Made by a program: the position numbers and the translations under genes
Part shown: positions 16,644 to 25,600 of the stretch, one piece after another
Layout of the letters: each line of letters starts with the position of its first letter
Position numbering within the stretch: the stretch's first letter is position 1
Source of the DNA: Bacillus renqingensis
GTDB taxonomy: Bacteria; Bacillota; Bacilli; Bacillales; Cytobacillaceae
DNA length: 64,000 bases
Assembly: GCF_016464375.1 (NCBI RefSeq)
Contig: NZ_JADDIU010000013.1
Coordinates: 1 to 64,000 of the forward strand
Direction of reading: 5' to 3'
Notes under the pieces: generated by a model
The model's database searches: none
The model's input: the letters and a program-made list of their open reading frames with translations, nothing else
Told to the model about the DNA's origin: nothing

Positions 16644-16949
16644 ATGAACCAGCAGCAATATATTAAAGACAAACCAAAACAGGGTAAGCTTTATCATCTT
16701 TTAGATTATAAGCGGCAGAGACCATTTTTCACGCAGCCCATGAGGATCACCATTGATGACCCCAAAAGCCGTACATACTACTTGGTGAAAAATATTGTCT
16801 ATAAGGATAAGCAAATTCTCGCTTTGAAAGGGGAAGAGGATCCTGATACGATTATTTTAGTTGAAGCTATCATTGAAGAGGGGCAACTAAAATATATTTC
16901 CATGCTGCCTAAACAAATCTTAAAAGATATAGGTAAGTTGTTTATGTAA
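16644..16949 (+). CDS. hypothetical protein in the flagellar locus (101 aa)
   Basis: No confident family match. The 101-residue product has a polar, basic N-terminus (about 1-30) and a beta-rich middle (YYLVKNIVYKDKQILALKG, then ILVEAIIEEGQLKYI) vaguely like small DUF1292-type domains. It has no signal peptide or membrane segment. AAAGGAAG lies 7 nt before ATG 16644; the TTG at 16626 is less likely. The glucosaminidase-like gene begins 22 bases after its stop, so the two are probably co-transcribed. Confidence 0.55.
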   Translation: MNQQQYIKDKPKQGKLYHLLDYKRQRPFFTQPMRITIDDPKSRTYYLVKNIVYKDKQILALKGEEDPDTIILVEAIIEEGQLKYISMLPKQILKDIGKLFM

Positions 16950-16971
16950 AAAAAGAAAGGATGCTTTTTAA

Positions 16972-17655
16972 GTGAAAATTGGTGATGATTGGTTTACAAA
17001 ATCCATGCTGATTAACACTCTATATGGGAATCAAAAAATACAATCGCAGATAGGGCTCGCAAATACTGAATTTAATAGCCTTTTTTCGTCCATATTAAAT
17101 CATTTAGTAACACAAACGGAAGTTCAATCGTTCATTCCTGAAAAAGGAATAGCAGATTTACCGCTTGAGAATAATCATTTCCAATGGAATGATGGTGAAC
17201 CAAAGGTGATGACAGACGAAAAACTGACCAATCCTAAAGAATTGTATCGTTATCAGACAATCAGTGCTGACAAATTGAATCAAGAGCTCGGTGGAAAACT
17301 GCAAGGGATGGGTCAAGCATTTGTCAATGCCGGTAAGGTGTTTAATGTGGATCCGGCTTTGCTGGCGGCGATAGCGCAGCATGAAACCGGAAATGGAAAA
17401 TCAAGGGCCGCTGTTGAAAAAAATAATATTGCCGGCATGATGGGGATTAATGGATTAAAATCTTACGCATCGGTTGAAGAAAGTATCATGGATATGGCGC
17501 GAAATATCAGTAAGAACTACATAGGCAACGGGTTATCGAGTATCGCTAAGATTGGTGCTAAATATGCCCCGATTGGAGCTGCAAATGACCCTACAGGTTT
17601 AAATCATCATTGGATCACAGGAGTAACAAAGTATTTTAATAAATTTAGTGTGTAA
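16972..17655 (+). CDS. glucosaminidase/lytic-transglycosylase-like peptidoglycan hydrolase
   Basis: A 227-residue protein with a lysozyme-like domain at about 105-227: VFNVDPALLAAIAQHETGNG holds the likely catalytic Glu, followed by NNIAGMMGI, a helix with MARNISKNY, and the closing motif YAPIGAANDPTGLNHHW that is typical of glucosaminidase-type hydrolases. The first 100 residues are not recognised, and no classical signal peptide is visible, so export may use the flagellar system or the domain may be delivered by that N-terminal part. GTG 16972 is the only in-frame start near AAAGG. It lies just before flgB, where a wall hydrolase could help the rod cross peptidoglycan. That role is inferred from position. 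Confidence 0.72.
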   Translation: MKIGDDWFTKSMLINTLYGNQKIQSQIGLANTEFNSLFSSILNHLVTQTEVQSFIPEKGIADLPLENNHFQWNDGEPKVMTDEKLTNPKELYRYQTISADKLNQELGGKLQGMGQAFVNAGKVFNVDPALLAAIAQHETGNGKSRAAVEKNNIAGMMGINGLKSYASVEESIMDMARNISKNYIGNGLSSIAKIGAKYAPIGAANDPTGLNHHWITGVTKYFNKFSV

Positions 17656-17721
17656 CCTGGAAGTTTGTTTTTTTCGATAAAGAAAATGGTAGATTTATTG
17701 CCCTTTTGTATAGTATATTTG

Positions 17722-17746
17722 TAAAGAATGCAATTTATTTTGATAA
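17722..17746 (+). promoter_or_regulatory. weak candidate promoter before flgB
   Basis: TAAA (17722-17725), 13 bases, TTTGATAA (17739-17746) loosely resembles a sigma-D site. TATAGT/TATATT boxes at 17709-17719 could be part of a vegetative promoter, but no -35 element is well spaced. The flgB operon needs a promoter near here because fliT and the hydrolase are in separate units. Confidence 0.3.
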
Positions 17747-17795
17747 ATATCAAAGATAATCAAATCATAAAAAGAAGTTGAAGCGGGGAATCATT

Positions 17796-18188
17796 TTGAG
17801 TACTATTAATCTTCTACAGTCTGCTTTAAATGCGTCAAGTTTACGTCAACAGGTTATTTCTAATAATATTGCCAATGTGGAAACGCCCAACTATAAAGAA
17901 AAAAAGGTAGTGTTTGAGGATATTTTGAAGCAGCATTTAGCCAAACAATCCAATTTTGTTGGAAATCGTTCAGATTTTCGTCATTTTGAGATTGGTAGTC
18001 CTTTTGACGCCCCTGTTGCGAAAATTGTAGAAAATTCAGGGACATTGATGCAAAATAACGGGAATAATGTCGACATTGATGAAGAAATGACTAATATGAG
18101 TAAAAATGCCCTATGGTATAACACATTAAGCGAGCAGGTTAATAGTGAATTTCAGCAGCTATCGATTGCCATTAGAGGGAGGAGGTAA
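17796..18188 (+). CDS. flgB: flagellar proximal rod protein FlgB
   Basis: A 130-residue rod protein, the length of B. subtilis FlgB. It contains the rod signature RQQVISNNIANVETPNYKEKK near the N-terminus and a C-terminal VDIDEEMTNMSKNALWY helix. The ORF opens at a TTG (17778), but TTG 17796 with GCGGGGAA upstream gives the family-like start and is preferred. It is the first gene of the long basal-body/export operon. Confidence 0.93.
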   Translation: MSTINLLQSALNASSLRQQVISNNIANVETPNYKEKKVVFEDILKQHLAKQSNFVGNRSDFRHFEIGSPFDAPVAKIVENSGTLMQNNGNNVDIDEEMTNMSKNALWYNTLSEQVNSEFQQLSIAIRGRR

Positions 18189-18193
18189 CAGTT

Positions 18194-18649
18194 ATGTTTG
18201 ATTCATTAAATATCAGCGCATCTGCTTTAACGGCTACCCGTCTTAGAATGGATGTTACCTCTTCTAATATAGCAAATGCCTCCACAACAAGAGGAAAAAT
18301 AGTCGATGGAAAATGGGAGCCTTATCGTCGCAAGATGGTTGAGATGGAACCAAGGATGAAAAGCTTTAATCAAGTATTACAAGGGGAAATGGACAAACAA
18401 GCCCGGTCTGAATCAAACTTGCAAGGTGTAAGAGTAACCGGTATTGTCGATGATCAAACTCCCTTCAAAATCGTCTATGACCCAACGCATCCAGATGCGG
18501 ATACCGATGGATATGTGCGGCTGCCAAATGTCGATCTATCAAAAGAGATGGTCGATATGCTGGCTGCTTCAAGAGCCTATGAGGCGAATGTTACCTCTTT
18601 TAATACGGGAAAATCAATCATGTTAAAGGCCTTAGAAATTGGGCGTTAG
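18194..18649 (+). CDS. flgC: flagellar proximal rod protein FlgC
   Basis: A 151-residue rod protein. The N-terminal signature RLRMDVTSSNIANASTTR and the C-terminal KEMVDMLAASRAYEANVTSF are diagnostic of FlgC. It starts 5 bases after flgB and is followed after 11 bases by fliE, as in B. subtilis. The two distal rod genes (flgF/flgG, flhO/flhP) are not in this window. Confidence 0.95.
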   Translation: MFDSLNISASALTATRLRMDVTSSNIANASTTRGKIVDGKWEPYRRKMVEMEPRMKSFNQVLQGEMDKQARSESNLQGVRVTGIVDDQTPFKIVYDPTHPDADTDGYVRLPNVDLSKEMVDMLAASRAYEANVTSFNTGKSIMLKALEIGR

Positions 18650-18660
18650 GAGGGTATTAA

Positions 18661-18960
18661 TTGGATATTTCACAAATTAGCACCGGAGCTATCAAAATGA
18701 ATCAAAACCCCTTTCAAAAAGTGGTGTCGAATCAAGCAAAGACTTCGTTTGCTGATACACTGAAGGGGTACTTAGAAAGCGTAGATTCAACGGTGAAACA
18801 AACCTCGGATCTTTCCGCTAAAACGGCTGCCGGAGAGATTGATAATATACATAATGTTATGATCGCATCACAAAAGGCAAAATTAGCTTTAGAACTTACG
18901 GTAACGGTAAGGGATAAAGCTGTAGAAGCTTATCAAGAAATGATGCGTATGCAAATTTAA
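18661..18960 (+). CDS. fliE: MS ring-rod junction protein FliE
   Basis: A 99-residue protein that joins the MS ring to the rod and is the first substrate of the export gate. The C-terminal pattern NIHNVMIASQKAKLALELTVTVRDKAVEAYQEMMRMQI is split here only for description; its key parts are HNVMIASQKA and EAYQEMMRMQ. Translation starts at TTG 18661, six bases after a perfect AGGAGGG. Confidence 0.93.
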   Translation: MDISQISTGAIKMNQNPFQKVVSNQAKTSFADTLKGYLESVDSTVKQTSDLSAKTAAGEIDNIHNVMIASQKAKLALELTVTVRDKAVEAYQEMMRMQI

Positions 18961-18990
18961 TGAATGATGGAAAGCTGGGCAGGGTGAGAA

Positions 18991-20577
18991 ATGAATCGAT
19001 CATGGATAGATCAAATCAAGAAATCTAAAGAGCACATTAGCCAATACTGGGGAGCACGAAGCAAGAAACAAAAATGGCTCATAATGGGGACATTCCTATT
19101 TTTAGTCATTGCCTTGTCAATCTTTATTTTTTGGGCGTCCCGGCCGCAATATGTACCTTTATACACCGGGCAATTGTCCCAGCGGGAAGTAGGAGATATC
19201 AAAGCTGAACTTGATAAACAGGGGTTTAGCAATTATAAAGTCTCCTCTAATGGGACGATGCTGCTTGTTCCTAAGAAAGATGCGCCTGATTTGATTGTTA
19301 GTCTCGCTTCAGCGGGGTATCCAAAAGATAATAAAATTAATTACGATATTTTTGGTCAAAATCTTTCATTTGGGGCGACAGACAAGCAATATGAAATTCT
19401 GGAACGCGAAGCGATGCAAAATCAAGTTGCTAATGTGTTGAAGAATGTTGAAGGAATCAAAAACGCAGAGGTGATTTTAACCCTGCCTGAGAATTCTGTA
19501 TTTATCCGCCAGGATGAGGAACAAAAAGCGAGTGCATCGGTAATGGTGGAAGTCGAACCGGGGGTTAAACTTAATTCTGGGCAAATTCGTGCCCTCTATA
19601 CATTAGTATCGCGCAGTGTCCCGAATCTCCCAGTCGAAAATATTACCATCATGAATCAATATAGTGAAACATACGAGCTTAATGATGATAGTGATGACCA
19701 ATCATTAACCAAATATGATCAGCAACGAAAAATTCAGCAAAACATTGAACGTGATATTCAACAGAAGCTGCAAAATTTATTAGGGACAATTCTTGGGACA
19801 GATAAAGTGTTTGTTCATACCTTTGTAAAAATGAATTTTGACAAGGTGAAAACGGAAGAAAAATTAGTGGAACCGGCTAAGGATAGTAATAAGGGGCTTG
19901 TGATTAGCTCCGAGAAAGATTCGAAAACGTATAGCGGCAAGGGGGGAAATGCCGGCGGAGTTGTCGGTTCTGGTGAAACGGATGTTCCGGGGTATAAAGG
20001 TTCAGACTCAAGCGGTGATAGTAATTATGAAGAATCGCAAGAACGGGTGAACTATGAACTGAACCGTATTAATAAGGAAATTATCGGAAGTCCTTATCAA
20101 ATTGATGATATTACCATTAATGTTGGCGTAGAGCCTGACTCGCCTAATACGAAGACATTATCGAAGGCTACCGAGGATAATATTCGAAACGTGGTTGCCA
20201 ATACAGTACAGACCGCGCTTGGTCATCCCAACTTAAGCCAAAATGAAATTGATCAAAGGGTTACCATTTTTCCGCATGCCTTTAAGAAGACCACCCCGGC
20301 TGATAAGGGGCAATCGTTTAATTGGCTTTATATAACTGCAGCAGCAGCAGGTATCCTTTTACTAGGCGGGCTTGTTTGGTTCTTCCTGCGCCGCAAAAAG
20401 CAAGACCAGGACGAGTTGGAAGAAGATCATGAGTTTTCAAAAACTCCTGTTGAACAAGTGGATTATTTTGCTGAAGAAGACATGAGTGTTGAGAGTCAAC
20501 TGAAAAAATTACTCGAACAACGTCCGGATGATTTTTCCAAAGTAATCAAGTCTTGGCTTCATGACGAGGAGGCTTAA
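18991..20577 (+). CDS. fliF: flagellar MS-ring protein FliF
   Basis: A 528-residue membrane protein that forms the MS ring. An N-terminal membrane segment (about 30-50) is followed by YscJ-type ring-building domains (RPQYVPLYTGQLSQRE, then NAEVILTLPENSVF), a low-complexity Gly/Ser-rich periplasmic loop (about 310-345), a second membrane segment (about 447-467) and a charged cytoplasmic tail that binds FliG. Length matches B. subtilis FliF (536). Confidence 0.96.
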   Translation: MNRSWIDQIKKSKEHISQYWGARSKKQKWLIMGTFLFLVIALSIFIFWASRPQYVPLYTGQLSQREVGDIKAELDKQGFSNYKVSSNGTMLLVPKKDAPDLIVSLASAGYPKDNKINYDIFGQNLSFGATDKQYEILEREAMQNQVANVLKNVEGIKNAEVILTLPENSVFIRQDEEQKASASVMVEVEPGVKLNSGQIRALYTLVSRSVPNLPVENITIMNQYSETYELNDDSDDQSLTKYDQQRKIQQNIERDIQQKLQNLLGTILGTDKVFVHTFVKMNFDKVKTEEKLVEPAKDSNKGLVISSEKDSKTYSGKGGNAGGVVGSGETDVPGYKGSDSSGDSNYEESQERVNYELNRINKEIIGSPYQIDDITINVGVEPDSPNTKTLSKATEDNIRNVVANTVQTALGHPNLSQNEIDQRVTIFPHAFKKTTPADKGQSFNWLYITAAAAGILLLGGLVWFFLRRKKQDQDELEEDHEFSKTPVEQVDYFAEEDMSVESQLKKLLEQRPDDFSKVIKSWLHDEEA

Positions 20578-20582
20578 AATCC

Positions 20583-21593
20583 ATGGCAACAGCATTAAAG
20601 TTAACAGGTAAACAAAAAGCAGCGATTTTGCTTATCTCAATGGGAAGAGAGGCTTCCTCTAAGGTGTATAACCACCTATCAGAGGAAGAAATTGAACAGC
20701 TTACTCTGGCAATCGCAACTGTAAAAAAAGTCGATGCAAAAGAAAAAGAAGAAGTATTGAAGGAATTTCATGAAATGTGTATCGCCAATGATTATCTGGC
20801 TATGGGTGGGATTAGTTTTGCTCAAGAGGTGTTAGAATCGGCGTTAGGCAGGGAACGGGCGAAACAAATCATTCAGAAATTAACGGTCCAACTTGAGGTA
20901 AAACCATTTGATTTTGCCCGTCGGATTGATCCGATGCAAATCTACCATTTCTTGCAAAATGAGCATCCGCAAACGATTGCTCTTGTCTTGGCTCATTTGG
21001 AGCCGCAGCAGGCATCTGCGATTCTTTCCTCATTGCCGGCTGAGCTTCAAGCAGATGTAGCCAGAAGAATCGCACTGTTTGAACAAACCTCTCCAGATGT
21101 CATTAAAGAGGTGGAGCATATTTTAGAGCAAAAGTTATCAGCCACTATTCAGAAGGATTTCAGCGTGGTAGGTGGAATTGAATCGATTGTGGGCATCTTA
21201 AACGGCGTGGACCGTGGAACAGAAAAGAGCATTCTCGATAGTCTAAAGAAGAAAGATGATAAATTAGTTGAAGAAATCAAACAGCGAATGTTTGTGTTTG
21301 AGGATATTATTAATTTGGATCGTCGCGCCATCCAACGAGTGATTCTCGAGGTTGATAATCAAGATTTAATGCTTGCCATGAAAGCGGCGAGCCCAGATGT
21401 AAAAAAGGTCATATTTGAAAACATGTCCCAGCGGATGATCGATACTTTCGAAGAAGAGATGCAATATCTTGGACCAGTTCGAGTAAAGGATGTGGAAGAG
21501 GCACAGGGAAGAATCGTTTCCGTAATCCGCAATCTGGAGGAATCCGGTGAGATTTACATTGCCAGAGGTGGAAATGATGGCGTCATACTCTAA
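20583..21593 (+). CDS. fliG: flagellar motor switch protein FliG
   Basis: A 336-residue C-ring component (338 in B. subtilis) that links FliF to FliM and interacts with the stator. It has the family segments KLTGKQKAAILLISMG, the EHPQTIALVLAHL armadillo motif and the C-terminal charged torque helix region around FEDIINLDRRAIQRVILEV. GAGGAGG precedes ATG 20583. It is the only C-ring gene in the window: fliM and fliN/fliY, normally in this operon, are missing. The start of fliH overlaps its last 17 bases. Confidence 0.96.
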   Translation: MATALKLTGKQKAAILLISMGREASSKVYNHLSEEEIEQLTLAIATVKKVDAKEKEEVLKEFHEMCIANDYLAMGGISFAQEVLESALGRERAKQIIQKLTVQLEVKPFDFARRIDPMQIYHFLQNEHPQTIALVLAHLEPQQASAILSSLPAELQADVARRIALFEQTSPDVIKEVEHILEQKLSATIQKDFSVVGGIESIVGILNGVDRGTEKSILDSLKKKDDKLVEEIKQRMFVFEDIINLDRRAIQRVILEVDNQDLMLAMKAASPDVKKVIFENMSQRMIDTFEEEMQYLGPVRVKDVEEAQGRIVSVIRNLEESGEIYIARGGNDGVIL

Positions 21594-22401
21594 AGTGTTC
21601 AAGTCCTCAAACCTCTCTTTGCTGAGTGATGTCAAGGTAATTGCACAGCCATATTTTCCAGCTCATTCAGCCATTAATGAGGCTCATTCAGCTTCCAAAA
21701 AAGCAGATGAAGCGGGAACGATGGATCATCATCCGTTGATAGAAGAAGCAAAAGAACAAGCCCAAGATATTATTCAGACTGCGATACAAAAGGCAGAAGC
21801 AATAGAGGCGGGTGCGGAAGAAAAAATCAATCAATGGTGGGCAGAGAATCAGAAGAAACTGGAGTCTATGTCTGTTGAAGCAAAAGAAGAGGGATTTAAG
21901 GAAGGATTTGCAAATGGGAAGCGGGAAGCAACCGACCAGGTTCAGCAAGAATATCGGGAAAAATTAGCTCAGGTACAAGAAATGTTGCTTCAGGCTTATA
22001 AGCAAAAAGAAGCGATTATCTCAGAAGCAGAACCTTTTCTTCTCGAGTTAAGCACGGTGATTGCCACGCAAATTATCAAACAGGAATTAGAAGAATACCC
22101 TGATAAGTTTGTTGAACTGATCAAACAACATATTCTTCGCTTTAAGGAAAAAGACCATATTACCATCTGTGTCCATCCGGATGATTTTCCGTTTATTCAA
22201 TCACAGCGGGTTCAACTCGTCTCCGTTGTGAATGGAGAAACAGAAATTAAAATCATTCCCGACCATTCCGTTACCACGAAAGGGTGTATTATTCGGACAG
22301 CATATGGCAGTATCGATGCCCGTATTGATACCCAAATAGAGGAAATCAAGAAGGCAATTCTTGAGGTAAGGAGGGGCCTGGGGAGTGACGTTATCAGCTG
22401 A
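21577..22401 (+). CDS. fliH: flagellar export ATPase regulator FliH
   Basis: A 274-residue soluble protein that dimerises and binds the ATPase FliI at the export gate. It has a long charged coiled coil with glycine-containing repeats (about 60-150, including KEEGFKEGFANGKREA) and a C-terminal domain with AEPFLLELSTVIATQIIKQEL and the GRGxI-like KGCIIRTAYGSIDARID segment. Length is near the B. subtilis protein. ATG 21577 follows AGAGGTGG within the end of fliG; ATG 21574 is also possible. Confidence 0.9.
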   Translation: MASYSKVFKSSNLSLLSDVKVIAQPYFPAHSAINEAHSASKKADEAGTMDHHPLIEEAKEQAQDIIQTAIQKAEAIEAGAEEKINQWWAENQKKLESMSVEAKEEGFKEGFANGKREATDQVQQEYREKLAQVQEMLLQAYKQKEAIISEAEPFLLELSTVIATQIIKQELEEYPDKFVELIKQHILRFKEKDHITICVHPDDFPFIQSQRVQLVSVVNGETEIKIIPDHSVTTKGCIIRTAYGSIDARIDTQIEEIKKAILEVRRGLGSDVIS

Positions 22402-23704
22402 AAATTATGTAAAGATGATTCGTGGGATGGACCCGGTAAGAGTAAATGGAAAAATCACGCAGATTATTGGACTTACGGTGGAATCCCAGGGACCTGATGT
22501 CAGAATTGGTGAACTGTGTTCTATTTACCCGGCTCAGTCCGGAACCCCAATCCAAGCTGAGGTTGTTGGCATCAGGGAAAACAAAGTACTGCTCATGCCT
22601 TTAGGTGAGGTTCAGGCCATTGGGCCGGGCTGTGATGTAGTGGCCAGCGGGAAGCCAATGACGGTCAAAGCAGGAAATCTCTTATTAGGAAGAATCTTAG
22701 ATGGATTGGGGCAGCCGATGGATGGCAAACCATTGCCGCTCGGTTTAGAAGAAGTACCGATACATGCCAAGCCGCCTAATCCGCTCAGCCGGCCGCGAAT
22801 TTATGCACCATTAGAGGTGGGCGTAAGAACCATTGATGGCTTATTGACGATGGGAAAGGGACAAAGAATCGGGATATTTGCCGGCAGCGGGGTCGGAAAA
22901 AGTACGCTTCTTGGTATGATTTCCCGAAATACTTCAGCTGATGTGAATGTGATTGCCTTGATTGGTGAAAGAGGGCGCGAGGTGCTCGACTTTTTAGAAC
23001 AGAACCTGGGTGAAGAGGGTCTGAAAAAGTCGGTGGTCATCGTCGCAACATCCGATACTCCGGCCCTGATTCGGATTAAAGGGGCATTAACGGCCACTTC
23101 TATCGCCGAATATTTCCGTGACCAAGGAAAGAACGTCTTGCTCGTTATGGATTCCGTCACACGTTTTGCGATGGCCCAAAGAGAAATTGGATTAGCCATA
23201 GGCGAGCCGCCAACGACTAAAGGCTATACTCCATCGGTGTTTGCGATGCTCCCGCAGTTATTGGAACGGGCTGGTACTGGACCAAAGGGCTCCATTTCTG
23301 CTATTTATACGGTTCTTGTCGATGGAGATGACATGAATGAACCTATTGCCGATGCAGTAAGAGGGATATTAGACGGTCATATTGTCTTAAATCGGGCAAT
23401 TGGCGGGAAAGGAATCTATCCGGCGATTGATGTGCTGAATAGTGCAAGCAGGGTAATGACTGAAATCACTTCAGATGAACACTTAATGGCCGCCAATCAG
23501 TTTAAAAAATTACTTGCAGCCTACAACGAGGCGGAGGACCTTATTAATATCGGTGCCTATAAAAAAGGGGCAAACCGGGACATTGATCATGCAATGCGTT
23601 TAAAGCCGCTGATGGATCAGTTTTTGCGTCAAGGTATTTTTGAAGCATCCCAATTTGAAGAGGCAAGATCCTACTTAATTTCACAATTTGGAGCGATGAA
23701 GTGA
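22385..23704 (+). CDS. fliI: flagellum-specific ATP synthase FliI
   Basis: A 439-residue hexameric ATPase related to F1-beta that energises substrate unfolding at the export gate. Walker A is GSGVGKST (about 167-174), followed by the ALIGERGREV segment and Walker B-type LLVMDSVTRFAMAQRE. Length equals B. subtilis FliI. Translation starts at GTG 22385, eight bases after AGGAGGGG and inside the end of fliH, so the two are translationally coupled. Confidence 0.97.
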   Translation: MTLSAENYVKMIRGMDPVRVNGKITQIIGLTVESQGPDVRIGELCSIYPAQSGTPIQAEVVGIRENKVLLMPLGEVQAIGPGCDVVASGKPMTVKAGNLLLGRILDGLGQPMDGKPLPLGLEEVPIHAKPPNPLSRPRIYAPLEVGVRTIDGLLTMGKGQRIGIFAGSGVGKSTLLGMISRNTSADVNVIALIGERGREVLDFLEQNLGEEGLKKSVVIVATSDTPALIRIKGALTATSIAEYFRDQGKNVLLVMDSVTRFAMAQREIGLAIGEPPTTKGYTPSVFAMLPQLLERAGTGPKGSISAIYTVLVDGDDMNEPIADAVRGILDGHIVLNRAIGGKGIYPAIDVLNSASRVMTEITSDEHLMAANQFKKLLAAYNEAEDLINIGAYKKGANRDIDHAMRLKPLMDQFLRQGIFEASQFEEARSYLISQFGAMK

Positions 23705-24138
23705 TGGCCTTTAAATTTTCATTTCAAAAAGTGCTAGATTTTAAAGAAAAAGAGAAAGAGTTTGCCGAGCAGGAATACGGCACCATTAAGCAACAGCAAA
23801 TAGAGATTGAGGGACAGCTGGAAGATCTGGAGATGGAAAAGGAGCAGGTATTCAGGCAATACAATGACGTCGACCGAAAAACGGTTTCCGACCTTCAGTC
23901 ACTTCAACAGGAAGTGGAGCATGTCAACTTGAAAATGAAACAGCTGGAGTCAAAATCTCAGGAAATTGATTTGGAAGTAGAGCAAAAACAGCAAGTGCTT
24001 ATTGAAAGATTGCAGGAAGCCAAAATGTGGAATCAATGGAAAGCGAAATCAATGGCTGCCTTTCAAAAGCAAATCGAACAAAAGGAACAAGCCATGTTGG
24101 ATGAGATGGCTGTTTTACGCTATTCCCACAAGGTGTAA
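23704..24138 (+). CDS. fliJ: flagellar export protein FliJ
   Basis: A 144-residue coiled-coil protein that couples the FliI ATPase to FlhA. It opens with FKFSFQKVLDFKEKEKEFAEQ and is Glu/Gln/Lys rich throughout, as in B. subtilis FliJ (147). ATG 23704 overlaps the fliI stop (TGATG). Confidence 0.93.
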   Translation: MAFKFSFQKVLDFKEKEKEFAEQEYGTIKQQQIEIEGQLEDLEMEKEQVFRQYNDVDRKTVSDLQSLQQEVEHVNLKMKQLESKSQEIDLEVEQKQQVLIERLQEAKMWNQWKAKSMAAFQKQIEQKEQAMLDEMAVLRYSHKV

Positions 24139-24152
24139 GGAGCGATACCACA

Positions 24153-25010
24153 ATGGAAGAGAAGGAGCACGGGAAATTACGGTCGTTGCTATACTTTGGC
24201 CTTATTCCATTACTTGTTATGTTTGTTTTAGGTCTGTTTTTATTAAATTGGTTAGGATTTCCGGTATGGAAAACGGCTCAAGAGTGGGGAAGTGAACTTC
24301 CTGTTTTAGGCTATATCATTCCTGCCCCCGATTCTACTGTTACAAATGAAGAAAGCGAATCTGAAACTTGGAAGGAACAATACCATGACAGCCAGGCAAA
24401 ATTGAAGGAAGCAACCCAAAAATTAACGGCATTGAATAAAGAGATAGAATCGAATCAACAAGAGTTACAGGAAGCAAAAAAGAGTAACGAAGAATTGCAA
24501 TTGCAGTTAGAACAGAAAGAGGAACAAAAAAATAACGCTCAAATGAAAAAAGTGGCAGCCATTTATGAAAATATGTCCCCTTCAAAAGCAGCTTCCATGC
24601 TGGAATCCATGTCATTGGAGGATGCATCACTCACCATCTCCATGCTCGATCAGGACCAGCAAAGCAGTATTCTTGGGAGTATGAAGGATGTCAAACGAGC
24701 CGCACAAATCACAATGCTGCAAAAAGAGATCGGGACCTTCAATACGTCGGACCCGGCATTATTGAAGCAGCAATTACATGAACTAGTTCAGAACGAACAA
24801 GATCAGGCAGAAACAGTAGCGGAAACGATTGCGGGGATCCCTCCTGCCCAAGCTGCCGTGCTAGTGCAATCCATGATGAAAACAAACGAGCAAACGGCCA
24901 TGGGATTAATGAAGCAAATCAACACAACGAGTCGTTCCCAAATATTAACAGAAATCGCCAAAAAAGACGCTGCTTTAGCTGCGGAAATCACGGTACATTT
25001 AGAGAAATAG
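24153..25010 (+). CDS. ylxF: MotE family protein (YlxF)
   Basis: A 285-residue membrane protein: a single N-terminal membrane segment (about 14-35), an extracytoplasmic coiled coil (about 68-130) and a C-terminal helical region with MgtE-N-like repeats (AAIYENMSPSKAASMLESM, QVLVQSMMKT-like turns). This is the YlxF/MotE type found after fliJ in B. subtilis. In B. subtilis fliK follows; here fliO begins 27 bases after the stop, so the whole fliK-to-cheY block is absent at this junction. Confidence 0.8.
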   Translation: MEEKEHGKLRSLLYFGLIPLLVMFVLGLFLLNWLGFPVWKTAQEWGSELPVLGYIIPAPDSTVTNEESESETWKEQYHDSQAKLKEATQKLTALNKEIESNQQELQEAKKSNEELQLQLEQKEEQKNNAQMKKVAAIYENMSPSKAASMLESMSLEDASLTISMLDQDQQSSILGSMKDVKRAAQITMLQKEIGTFNTSDPALLKQQLHELVQNEQDQAETVAETIAGIPPAQAAVLVQSMMKTNEQTAMGLMKQINTTSRSQILTEIAKKDAALAAEITVHLEK

Positions 25011-25036
25011 AATTGACTCCAAGGAAGGAGAAAACC

Positions 25037-25597
25037 ATGAAACGCATCATGATTTTATTTGCTTTTGTTTTTAATCTTATATCCTATCAACCTGCTATAT
25101 TTGCTGCGGGGTTAACGGCCGCTGGCGAGCCTTCCGTCTATGACACTATCCAAAAAGGTGACCATCCATCGTCACCTTCATCAAGTAATGTCGAAGATAG
25201 TGGATCTTCTCTATTCTCCTTATTAATCAAATTTATCATTTCATTTGCTTTCGTGATAGTTTTATTGTTTGGTTTATTACGTTTTCTATCCAAACGAAAC
25301 CGCGGGCTGCCAGCTAGTGGTCCGATTGTTCCGCTGGGAGACTTCCAGCTTGGCAACAATCGTTCCTTAAAAGTGTTGCTGATCGGGCAGACAATCTATA
25401 TTGTCGGAGTGGGAGAAACGGTTACACTCCTTCGTACCATTACACAGGGCGAGGAGTATCAGCATTTACTGGAAAGCCTCGAAAACCAAGAGGAGGAGGC
25501 TGCTGGAAAATGGCTGCCTCAGGATACCAAGAAAGTATGGACTTCCGTTTTTCAAAAAAAGTTGCAAGACTTAAAGAAACATCATGGGGAGGAGTAA
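25037..25597 (+). CDS. fliO: flagellar export-gate assembly protein FliO (FliZ)
   Basis: A 186-residue protein with an N-terminal signal-like segment ending around AIFAAG, one strong membrane segment (about 65-87) and a cytoplasmic FliO domain with SGPIVPLGDFQLGNNRSLKVLLIGQTIYIVG-type strands (key parts PLGDFQLG and SLKVLLIG). The frame extends upstream to 25013, but ATG 25037 after AAGGAAGGAG is the likely start. It directly precedes fliP, as in all Bacillus flagellar operons. Confidence 0.88.
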   Translation: MKRIMILFAFVFNLISYQPAIFAAGLTAAGEPSVYDTIQKGDHPSSPSSSNVEDSGSSLFSLLIKFIISFAFVIVLLFGLLRFLSKRNRGLPASGPIVPLGDFQLGNNRSLKVLLIGQTIYIVGVGETVTLLRTITQGEEYQHLLESLENQEEEAAGKWLPQDTKKVWTSVFQKKLQDLKKHHGEE

Positions 25598-25600
25598 GAA

